Assembly (NCBI GenBank): GCA_944385595.1
Contig: CALWXY010000108.1
Span: 1-6,046 of the forward strand
DNA: 6,046 nt
Reading direction: 5' to 3'
Origin: an uncultured Oscillospiraceae bacterium
GTDB taxonomy: Bacteria > Bacillota > Clostridia > Oscillospirales > Oscillospiraceae
Position 1 is the first letter of the stretch; each line of letters starts with the position of its first letter. Positions 1 through 5,101 of the stretch are shown piece by piece. The position numbers were made by a program, and so were the translations under genes. The notes under the pieces are model-generated. The model saw only the letters and a program-made list of their open reading frames with translations. It searched no databases and was not told the DNA's origin.

Positions 1-359
1 GGCGTGTACTCGAAGCCCTCGATGGGGTCGTGGCTGTACTGGTCGTCGTCCTCGAGCATACCGACGACGGCGTCCTCGCCGCTGTAGCGCTCGCCGATCC
101 AGAGGCCCAGCTCGTCGCAGACCTCGCCGGGGGTGAACACGGCTGTCAGCCCGGCCTCGCGCAGCCGCGCCTCGTAGTCGGAGGACGTGAGCCCGGCGGC
201 GGAGGCGAGCATTTCGACGTCGGCCTTGGTCATTATGAGGGAGACGCCGGTGTCATCGGCTTCAAGCGCGGCGCGTGCCGAGCACAGCGCCATGGCGCAT
301 ATGAGGCCGACGAGCAGCATTGCGGCTATGATTTTGTTTTCAAGTATGAGCTTTTTCAT
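1..359 (-). CDS. N-terminal part of an exported/membrane protein, tentatively DUF5693-like (cut by left edge)
   Basis: The frame opens with ATG at 359-357 and stays open for 119 codons to the window edge, so only the N-terminus is visible. Residues 1-9 (MKKLILENK) are positively charged and are followed by a hydrophobic segment at about 10-31 (IIAAMLLVGLICAMALCSARAA). This is an uncleaved anchor or a signal peptide; the Cys residues are not in a clear lipobox. The next part has the spacing of the DUF5693 N-terminal region as I remember it: a Glu, then VSLIMTKADVEMLAS, then a helix ending in RLREAGLTAVF. That family is large, multi-membrane and of unknown function. The family assignment is a recollection of pattern, not a search result. 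An SD sequence GGAGGG ends 4 bases before the ATG, and the gene has its own promoter after the upstream terminator, so it is a separate transcription unit. Confidence 0.75.
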   Translation of the reverse strand, partial: MKKLILENKIIAAMLLVGLICAMALCSARAALEADDTGVSLIMTKADVEMLASAAGLTSSDYEARLREAGLTAVFTPGEVCDELGLWIGERYSGEDAVVGMLEDDDQYSHDPIEGFEYT

Positions 360-363
360 GTTT

Positions 364-369
364 CCCTCC
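364..369 (-). promoter_or_regulatory. Ribosome binding site fixing the start at 359
   Basis: On the minus strand GGAGGG is followed by AAAC and then ATG. This supports 359 as the start of the leftmost, truncated gene. The spacer of 4 bases is slightly short but usual for such a purine-rich site. Confidence 0.7.
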
Positions 370-390
370 GTGGGAATAAAGGATACGTTA

Positions 391-419
391 AGGATAGCAC
401 AGTTTGCTCCCATCCGCAA
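391..419 (-). promoter_or_regulatory. Probable SigA promoter for the leftmost gene
   Basis: On the minus strand a -35-like TTGCGG (419-414) is followed by a 17-base spacer and a -10-like TATCCT (396-391). TGC lies directly before the -10, making an extended -10. The predicted transcription start is near 385, about 25 bases before the ATG. The -35 lies immediately after the terminator tail of the preceding gene, which fits a new transcription unit starting here. Both hexamers deviate from consensus, so the call is moderate. Confidence 0.5.
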
Positions 420-420
420 C

Positions 421-453
421 AGAAAAGCCCCGGCACCGTATGGCGCCGGGGCT
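421..453 (-). terminator. Rho-independent terminator after the 142-residue gene
   Basis: Read on the minus strand, AGCCCCGGC (453-445) and GCCGGGGCT (434-426) form a perfect 9-bp GC-rich stem around a 10-base loop. The stem is followed by a short T-run (TTTTCT, counting the last base of the stem). It begins 6 bases after the stop codon at 460. Any pot operon transcript that reads through the low-GC gene would also end here. The U-tract is short, which slightly lowers certainty. Confidence 0.8.
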
Positions 454-459
454 ACAGAG

Positions 460-888
460 TTAGATTTGTTCGGAATTAAGCGCATAAAGAGCCTTTTCTA
501 CATACGAGGCAAACAGATGATTATGTCGTATAGCATCCTTAGTTTTGCCTGGCTTACCGGTTATTGCATAGCAAGTCAGGCAATACACGACGCCAGCGCT
601 CAAATCAAGCTCGTCAACAGGCGGTGCTCCAGCTATCTCTGGAGAATAAAGAGCCAATTTATACCGCGCTATAACATCGGCGCTCGCTGCATATATCGCG
701 CCGGATACTGTATTTGATACAGCTTCAATATAATGCTTTCGGGCTTTGCTCGATATGCTTTCTATCTGTTCATCTGAGAGCCTGTCATTGAGTGCTGATC
801 TGATTTCAGACTTATAGCCCTCTATGTTTGACTGATACGCTCGCTCAAGCAATGTATCTATCTGCTTACGTAGCAAGAAGCTTAACAA
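460..888 (-). CDS. Hypothetical protein, 142 residues, low-GC orphan
   Basis: I do not recognise this protein. It starts with TTG at 888; the codon just upstream in frame is TAA, so no earlier start is possible. An SD-like AGGTG ends 6 bases before the TTG. The product is mostly polar and probably helical in its first half: residues 1-65 are rich in Glu, Lys, Arg and Ser. A small Ala/Val-rich segment follows at about 60-82, then a Pro/Asp stretch, then a CxxC pair (YCLTCY, Cys103 and Cys106). The tail is basic and contains GKPGKTKD and RHNH. There is no signal peptide or clear membrane helix. The CxxC and following His residues could bind metal, but that is a guess. Base composition is clearly lower in GC than both neighbours, its own promoter lies upstream and a terminator follows. 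This suggests an acquired or independently regulated gene rather than a fifth pot gene. That it is a real gene is supported by start, SD, promoter and terminator together. Confidence 0.7.
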   Translation of the reverse strand: MLSFLLRKQIDTLLERAYQSNIEGYKSEIRSALNDRLSDEQIESISSKARKHYIEAVSNTVSGAIYAASADVIARYKLALYSPEIAGAPPVDELDLSAGVVYCLTCYAITGKPGKTKDAIRHNHLFASYVEKALYALNSEQI

Positions 889-894
889 TTAAAA

Positions 895-899
895 CACCT
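895..899 (-). promoter_or_regulatory. Ribosome binding site supporting a TTG start
   Basis: AGGTG on the minus strand lies 6 bases before TTG at 888. As an in-frame stop directly precedes the TTG, this site decides that translation begins at the unusual TTG codon. Confidence 0.55.
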
Positions 900-920
900 G
901 CCTTGGCGTAATTCTTTTTG

Positions 921-981
921 CTGAAATAGGAGTGATTATAACATATAGTTAAAGGTAATGCATAAACATATCCTATTTCAG
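921..981. repeat. 11-bp perfect inverted repeat around the orphan-gene promoter
   Basis: CTGAAATAGGA at 921-931 is exactly repeated in inverted form as TCCTATTTCAG at 971-981, with 39 bases between. The right arm includes the potD stop codon, and the loop contains the extended -10 of the downstream gene. TTG flanks the element on both outer sides in the same orientation (918-920 and 982-984). It could be a long-loop transcript hairpin after potD, an operator, or a tiny insertion element with 11-bp ends. The sequence alone does not decide between these. Confidence 0.6.
935..940 (-). promoter_or_regulatory. Extended -10 promoter for the 142-residue gene
   Basis: On the minus strand the sequence TGTTATAAT contains a perfect TATAAT (940-935) preceded by TG plus one base, the classic extended -10 form. 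No convincing -35 lies 16-18 bases upstream (the six bases there read roughly ATGCAT), which is tolerated by extended -10 promoters. The surrounding region is AT-rich. The predicted start is near 928, giving a leader of about 40 bases. Confidence 0.65.
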
Positions 982-2174
982 TTGGCCTTGCCGCGGTTGG
1001 CGCGGCGCTTTTTCTTGCTGTTCTTGGTGGCGAGGAGCACACCGATGATGATTATGAGCACGGCCACGACCGCGAACATGATCAGCGTGCCGCTGTTGCC
1101 GCCCTCATCGGCAGCGGCGGTCTTGACGTCGAGCCACAGCGAATCCATGAGCTGAGTGGTCTCGGAGCTGAGGGCGAGGAAGGTCTCGGAGTTGGAGAGC
1201 ACCTCATCAGAGGGGTAGGCTATGTCACTCTCGGCCATGGTGGGATCCATGTACTGTCTGGCCTCGCTGATGGGGGTGGAGTAGCCGAGGTAATCGAGGT
1301 TCTGGCCGCTCACCTCGGGGTCGCACAGGAAGTTGATGTAGGCCTCGGCGGCCTCCTTGTTCTGGCAGCCCTTGGGTATGCAGATGGCGTCGATGAAGAA
1401 GTTGAAGCCCTCCTCGGGGAAGTAGAAGCCGAGGTCGGGGTTCTCGTCGAGCATCCAGAGGTAGTCGCCGGCGTAGTAGGGGGCGACGTAGGCCTCGCCG
1501 CGGATCATCTTGTCGAAGATCTGATCCATGACGTACTGCTGCACGACGGGCTTCTGCTCCTTGAGCTTCTCGGCGGCGGCCTCAAGCTCGGCGGTGTCCT
1601 CGGTGTTGTAGCTGTAGCCCAGCATGCTCTCGGCTATGGCGAAGGCGTCGCGCGGGTTATCGAACATGAGGATTTTGTCGGCGTATTTCTCGTTCCAGAG
1701 CAGATCCCAGCTGCCGATATCGGCCTCGTCGACGTAGTTCTTGTTGTAGATGACGCCGACGGTGCCCCAGGTGTAGGGGACGCTGTACTTGTTGTCGGGG
1801 TCGTAGGCGGTGTTTTTGTAGGCCTCGTCGACGTACTGGTAGTTGGGGATGTTGTCGAAGTTAATCTCCTCGAGCATGTCCTCCTCAATGAGGCGGGAGA
1901 CCATGTAGTCGGAGGGGATGATGATGTCGTAGGTGGAGCCGCCGGTCTTGAGCTTGGTGTAGAGGCTCTCGTTGGTGTCGTAGGTCATGTAGTTGACCTT
2001 GATGCCGGTGGCCTCGGTGAAGGCGGCGTTGACGTCGATATAGCCGTCGGTGCCGTCGGAGATATACTGGCCCCAGTTGTAGACGTTGATGGTGACCTCG
2101 TCGGCGGAGGCGGAGATGGGTACGGCGCCGAGTGCGAGCACCACGGCGAGGACAAGGACTGCGATTCTTTTCAT
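978..2174 (-). CDS. potD: Spermidine/putrescine ABC transporter substrate-binding protein with a C-terminal membrane anchor
   Basis: This is the extracytoplasmic polyamine receptor of the PotABCD importer. I place the start at the ATG at 2174, giving 398 residues, because an AGGAG site lies 11 bases upstream; the ATG at 2183 would leave only 2 bases. Residues 1-24 form a signal peptide (MKRIAVLVLAVV..., cleavage likely after SASA). No lipobox Cys follows, unlike typical Gram-positive binding proteins. Family hallmarks are YNWGQYISDG (31-41), IIIPSDYMVSRLIEEDML (84-101), PYTWGTVGVIYNK (133-145), FDNPRDAFA (171-179), YYAGDYLWM (233-241) and FFIDAICIPKG (259-269). Trp34, Tyr37 and Asp262 match polyamine-contacting positions known from E. 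coli PotD; Phe260 replaces a Trp. Residues 363-383 are a strong hydrophobic helix followed by the basic tail KNSKKKRRANRGK, predicting a C-terminal anchor. It is the last gene of the operon and starts 1 base after the potC stop. Spermidine versus putrescine preference cannot be told. Confidence 0.93.
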   Translation of the reverse strand: MKRIAVLVLAVVLALGAVPISASADEVTINVYNWGQYISDGTDGYIDVNAAFTEATGIKVNYMTYDTNESLYTKLKTGGSTYDIIIPSDYMVSRLIEEDMLEEINFDNIPNYQYVDEAYKNTAYDPDNKYSVPYTWGTVGVIYNKNYVDEADIGSWDLLWNEKYADKILMFDNPRDAFAIAESMLGYSYNTEDTAELEAAAEKLKEQKPVVQQYVMDQIFDKMIRGEAYVAPYYAGDYLWMLDENPDLGFYFPEEGFNFFIDAICIPKGCQNKEAAEAYINFLCDPEVSGQNLDYLGYSTPISEARQYMDPTMAESDIAYPSDEVLSNSETFLALSSETTQLMDSLWLDVKTAAADEGGNSGTLIMFAVVAVLIIIIGVLLATKNSKKKRRANRGKAN

Positions 2175-2175
2175 C

Positions 2176-3000
2176 TTATACATTTCTCCTTCTTTTATGG
2201 GTGAGATTGTGGCCGCGTTTTTCATCGCGGGCCTGGAGCAGATTCATGACGCACATGACCAGCAGTATGGATATGAACAGCAGGGTGAACAGTGCGTAGA
2301 TCTTGGGCTGGAGGGGCTTTTTCACCATGGAGTAGATCTCGAGCGGCAGGGTGCGGAAGCTGGGTCCGTAGACGAAGTAGCTTATGACGAAGTCGTCGAG
2401 CGACATGGTGAATGCCATGAGCGCGCCGGAGATTATTCCGGGCAGTATCTCGTGGAGGACGACCTTGAAAAACGCCTGGCGCGGAGTGCAGCCGAGGTCG
2501 AGCGCGGCCTCCTCGAGATTGGGGTCCATCTGCGTCAGCTTCGGCATGACCGAGAGTATGACGTAGGGGAGGTTAAATGTGACATGGGCGATGAGCAGCG
2601 TTGTAAAGCCGAGCACGTTCTGGGTTTTGAGAATGATGCCTATGAACGCGAACAGCAGGCCCATCGAGACGCCGGTTACTATCTCGGGGTTGGTGAGGGG
2701 GATGTTCGTCATGCCCATGGTCAGAGAGCGCATACGCCTGCCCATGGAGTGGATACCCATCGAGGCCATGGTGCCGAGCACAGTGGCAATCAGCGAACTG
2801 AGCACGGCGAGTATGAGCGAGTTTAAGAGCAGGGGGATGAGCGTCTTGTCGACGAACAGCTCGGAGTAGTTCTCAAGCGTGAAGCCCTTGAACACGGCGA
2901 TGTCTGTGCCGGCGTTGAACGAGGCGACGCCGAGGACGATCATCGGTATGTAGAGGAAGAGCATCACGATGACGGTGAAAACGAAGTTGAATCTCTTCAC
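2176..3000 (-). CDS. potC: Spermidine/putrescine ABC transporter permease PotC
   Basis: This is the second membrane channel subunit of the polyamine importer. It has 274 residues, the usual family length. It begins with GTG at 3000, overlapping the potB stop by 4 bases (GTGA). A GGGAGGTG site lies 10 bases upstream, and the protein starts plausibly with MKRFNFVFTVIVMLF. About six hydrophobic segments are visible: 7-27, 56-80, 105-125, 131-152, 186-210 and 234-256. The cytoplasmic EAA loop, which docks onto the ATPase, is at 164-190 and reads EAALDLGCTPRQAFF then LHEILPGIISG. SLDDFVISYF at 200-209 is characteristic of the PotC branch and separates it from PotB. The C-terminus is basic (KRGHNLTHKRRRNV) and likely cytoplasmic. 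Its last codons contain the potD ribosome site, so the two are probably translationally coupled. Confidence 0.95.
   Translation of the reverse strand: MKRFNFVFTVIVMLFLYIPMIVLGVASFNAGTDIAVFKGFTLENYSELFVDKTLIPLLLNSLILAVLSSLIATVLGTMASMGIHSMGRRMRSLTMGMTNIPLTNPEIVTGVSMGLLFAFIGIILKTQNVLGFTTLLIAHVTFNLPYVILSVMPKLTQMDPNLEEAALDLGCTPRQAFFKVVLHEILPGIISGALMAFTMSLDDFVISYFVYGPSFRTLPLEIYSMVKKPLQPKIYALFTLLFISILLVMCVMNLLQARDEKRGHNLTHKRRRNV
2186..2190 (-). promoter_or_regulatory. Ribosome binding site that decides the potD start
   Basis: AGGAG on the minus strand, part of AAGAAGGAG, sits inside the last codons of potC. It is 2 bases from the ATG at 2183 and 11 from the ATG at 2174. The second spacing is workable and gives a standard signal peptide beginning MKRIAV, so 2174 is preferred. 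The first start would add only MYK to the protein. Confidence 0.6.
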
Positions 3001-3815
3001 AGCGTCACGACACCTCCCTCGTCATCGTCCGTGGAGAAGCGGTTCATGATGGCGACGCAGATGAAGACTATGACCATCAGCCCCAGGGACAGCGCTGCGC
3101 CGAGGTTGGGGTTGTAGGCTGTCTTGAACTGGCTCTCGATGACGTCGCCTATGAGCGTTGTGCCGGGCGAGCCGAGCTTCTGGGAGATGTAGAAGGTGCT
3201 TATGGCGGGGACGAACACCATCGTAAAGCCGGAGATTATGCCGGGCAGCGACAGCGGCAGTATGACGCCGCGGAACACCTGCGACGAGTTGCAGCCGAGA
3301 TCCTGCGCGGCCTCGATGAGGCTGCGGTCTATCTTCATTATGACCGTGTAGAGCGGCATGATCATGTACGGCAGGTAGTTATACACCATGCCGAGGATGA
3401 CGGCGGCGTCGTTCCGTATGAGGGGCAGCGGCTGGAGGCCGATGGCCTTCACGACGGAGTTTATGATGCCGGTGTCCTCGAGCATGGCCACCCAGGCCAT
3501 GGTGCGGAGCAGGAAGCTCATGCACATGGGCAGCATGACGAGCATATACAGCAGCCTCTGCCACAGGGGCGAGCGCCCGGCGATGTAATACGCGACGGGG
3601 TAGCCGATGATCAGGCAGATGACCGACGATATGAGCGCCAGCCACACGGATTTGGCGAAGATGGGCAGATAGTCCGCGAGCTTTATGATGTTCGCGAGGG
3701 TGAATGCGCCGGTGTAGAAGTCGGTGAAGGCGAAGTAGAGCACGACGCAGAGCGGGATGATGGCAAACAGCGCCATCCACAGGAGATACGGCGCGGCGAG
3801 CAGCTTACTCCTCAT
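2997..3815 (-). CDS. potB: Spermidine/putrescine ABC transporter permease PotB
   Basis: This is the first membrane channel subunit of the polyamine importer, 272 residues and normal for the family. It starts at ATG 3815, which lies within the end of potA (11-base overlap), and is preceded by GGAGGAGGA with a 5-base spacer. The N-terminus KLLAAPYLLWMALFAIIPLCVVLYFAF is a typical PotB first helix. Further hydrophobic segments lie at about 57-79, 86-110, 137-160, 188-210 and 236-257. The EAA loop for ATPase contact is at 168-193: EAAQDLGCNSSQVFRG followed by LPLSLPGI. FVPAISTFYISQKLG (201-215) and the downstream LIGDVIESQF agree with PotB rather than PotC. The short C-terminus is acidic (STDDDEGG). 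It pairs with PotC and PotA in the same operon. Confidence 0.95.
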   Translation of the reverse strand: MRSKLLAAPYLLWMALFAIIPLCVVLYFAFTDFYTGAFTLANIIKLADYLPIFAKSVWLALISSVICLIIGYPVAYYIAGRSPLWQRLLYMLVMLPMCMSFLLRTMAWVAMLEDTGIINSVVKAIGLQPLPLIRNDAAVILGMVYNYLPYMIMPLYTVIMKIDRSLIEAAQDLGCNSSQVFRGVILPLSLPGIISGFTMVFVPAISTFYISQKLGSPGTTLIGDVIESQFKTAYNPNLGAALSLGLMVIVFICVAIMNRFSTDDDEGGVVTL

Positions 3816-4965
3816 TGCGCTCCTCCTCCCTGGATTCGGAGTCGTCCTCCTCCTCGGTGTATTCGGGGTCGGCGATCTCGTCGTACTCGGCGGAGTAGGA
3901 GCTGTAGTCGCCGAACATGCCGGAGTACTCGCTCTTGTGCATGATATGTATGTCCTCGGGGTTGAGCCGTATGCCTATGACCGAGCCCTCGGGGCAGAAG
4001 TCGGTGGTCTGAATGAGCCACTTGAAGCCCTTGAAGTCGACTATGGTGTCGTAGTGGACGCCTTTGAAGGTGACGCTCGTGACCGTGCCGCAGAGGTGGC
4101 CGGCGTCGGGCGCGACTATATCTATATCCTCGGGGCGGATGACGACGTCGACAGGCTCGTCCTTCTCGAAGCCGGAGTCGACGCAGACGAACTTCCGCCC
4201 GAAAAATTCGACCAGGCGGTCGGCGCGCATGATGCCGTCGAGGATGTTGGACTCGCCGATAAAGTCGGCGACGAACGCGTTTTTCGGCTCGTTATAGATG
4301 TCCTCGGGACGGCCAATCTGCTGAATTTTGCCCTTATCCATGACGACGATGGTGTCGGACATGGAGAGCGCCTCCTCCTGGTCGTGGGTCACATATATAA
4401 AAGTGATGCCCATCGCCTGTTGGATGCGTTTCAGCTCGTTCTGCATGTCTTTGCGGAGACGGAGGTCGAGCGCGCCGAGCGGCTCGTCGAGCAGCAGCAC
4501 CTTGGGCCGGTTCACCAGCGCTCTGGCAATGGCGACTCGCTGCTGCTGGCCGCCGGAGAGGGAGGAGATCTTCCTGTCCTCAAAGCCCTTGAGCGAGACT
4601 ATGCCGAGCATTTCCGTCACCCGCCGGTCAACCTCGTCCTCGGGCAGCTTTGCGATGCGCAGGCCGAAGGCGATGTTGTCGTAGACATCGAGGTGGGGGA
4701 ACAGGGCGTATTTCTGAAACACCGTGTTCACCTTGCGTCTGTGAGGCGGGACATCATTAATCCTCTCACCGTCGAACAGGACGTCTCCGCTGGTGGGCTG
4801 GAGGAAGCCGCCGATGATTCTCAGCGTCGTCGTCTTGCCGCAGCCGGAGGGGCCCAGGAGGGTGAGAAATTCCTTGTCGTTAATGTAGAGGTTGATCGAA
4901 TCCAGTACGATCTCATCGTCAAACGCCATCTGGCAGTTTACCAGGCGAATGAGCTCTTTTGCCAT
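3805..4965 (-). CDS. potA: Spermidine/putrescine ABC transporter ATP-binding protein PotA
   Basis: This is the cytoplasmic ATPase that powers polyamine import. It has 386 residues, starting at ATG 4965 behind a strong GGGGGAGG site. All nucleotide-binding motifs are intact: Walker A GPSGCGKT (38-45), Q-loop Gln84 in VFQKYALFPH, signature LSGGQQQ (136-142), Walker B VLLLDEP (156-162), D-loop LGALD (163-167) and switch His194 in THDQEEA. A C-terminal TOBE-type domain runs from about 272 to 342 and includes VVIRPEDIDI and IGIRLNPEDIHIMH. In this family such domains fold next to the dimer interface and can take part in regulation. After the family core, residues from about 351 to 386 form a Tyr- and Glu/Asp-rich tail (DDSESREEERNEE at the end) that is not part of standard PotA. 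It is the first gene of the operon, directly behind the promoter and leader. Its end overlaps potB, and the acidic codons there also encode the potB ribosome site. Confidence 0.96.
   Translation of the reverse strand: MAKELIRLVNCQMAFDDEIVLDSINLYINDKEFLTLLGPSGCGKTTTLRIIGGFLQPTSGDVLFDGERINDVPPHRRKVNTVFQKYALFPHLDVYDNIAFGLRIAKLPEDEVDRRVTEMLGIVSLKGFEDRKISSLSGGQQQRVAIARALVNRPKVLLLDEPLGALDLRLRKDMQNELKRIQQAMGITFIYVTHDQEEALSMSDTIVVMDKGKIQQIGRPEDIYNEPKNAFVADFIGESNILDGIMRADRLVEFFGRKFVCVDSGFEKDEPVDVVIRPEDIDIVAPDAGHLCGTVTSVTFKGVHYDTIVDFKGFKWLIQTTDFCPEGSVIGIRLNPEDIHIMHKSEYSGMFGDYSSYSAEYDEIADPEYTEEEDDSESREEERNEE
3821..3829 (-). promoter_or_regulatory. potB ribosome binding site inside potA
   Basis: GGAGGAGGA on the minus strand ends 5 bases before the potB ATG at 3815. 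It lies entirely within the coding sequence of the acidic PotA tail, where GAG and GAA codons naturally give purine-rich sequence. It supports coupled translation of potA and potB. Confidence 0.75.
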
Positions 4966-4969
4966 TTAT

Positions 4970-4977
4970 CCTCCCCC
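4970..4977 (-). promoter_or_regulatory. potA ribosome binding site
   Basis: GGGGGAGG on the minus strand is followed by ATAA and the ATG at 4965. It is a strong SD that confirms the start of the operon's first gene. Confidence 0.75.
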
Positions 4978-5004
4978 ATTTCAGCCTTTTTCGGGCAGAG
5001 AAAT

Positions 5005-5047
5005 TTGCCTGCCTTTCCTGTGGGTCTTTCACTGGAAAAGCAGGCAA
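5005..5047 (-). promoter_or_regulatory. Stem-loop in the 5' leader of the pot operon
   Basis: Read on the minus strand, TTGCCTGC (5047-5040) pairs perfectly with GCAGGCAA (5012-5005). The stem continues with TTTTCC against GGAAAG (one G-U pair), an A-A mismatch, then GTG against CAC. That makes about 17 pairs closed by a 7-base loop AAAGACC. The base of the stem falls at the transcription start predicted from the promoter, so the mRNA would begin with this hairpin. No U-run follows (ATTTCTCTG), so it is a poor terminator. An mRNA-stabilising 5' hairpin or a regulatory leader is more likely. I do not recognise a known riboswitch class. Confidence 0.65.
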
Positions 5048-5051
5048 GCAT

Positions 5052-5080
5052 AATATATCGAACTTGTGTCGAAATGTCAA
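5052..5080 (-). promoter_or_regulatory. SigA-type promoter of the potABCD operon
   Basis: On the minus strand a perfect -35 TTGACA (5080-5075) is followed by a 17-base spacer and a -10 TATATT (5057-5052), one mismatch from consensus. Transcription should start near 5045, leaving a leader of about 80 bases before potA. The spacer holds TTCGA twice, 6 bases apart, flanking CACAAG, which could be a regulator site but is short. It is the only strong promoter seen ahead of the four pot genes. Confidence 0.8.
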
Positions 5081-5101
5081 TGGTATACGCGAAAAATGCG
5101 C

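Noticed and set aside
30..717. Plus-strand open frames over the left end, including one of 176 codons at 187-717
   Set aside because: They run through the minus-strand terminator and opposite two better-supported minus-strand genes with ribosome sites; no SD or recognisable protein feature supports them.
981..1088. Sortase signal on PotD
   Set aside because: The hydrophobic helix and basic tail resemble a sorting signal, but no LPxTG-like motif precedes the helix.
2175..2225. An earlier potD start at 2225, adding 17 residues
   Set aside because: The extra residues (MKNAATISPIKEGEMYK) would spoil the signal peptide start, the codons lie in the potC end, and the AGGAG site sits downstream of that start.
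5005..5047. The leader hairpin as a Rho-independent terminator for the RluA-family gene
   Set aside because: It lacks a U-tract on the minus strand and lies downstream of the pot promoter, so efficient termination there would also block the pot operon.
5081..5101. A short GCG/CGC hairpin after the RluA-family stop codon
   Set aside because: Only 3-4 pairs can form, too weak to call a terminator.
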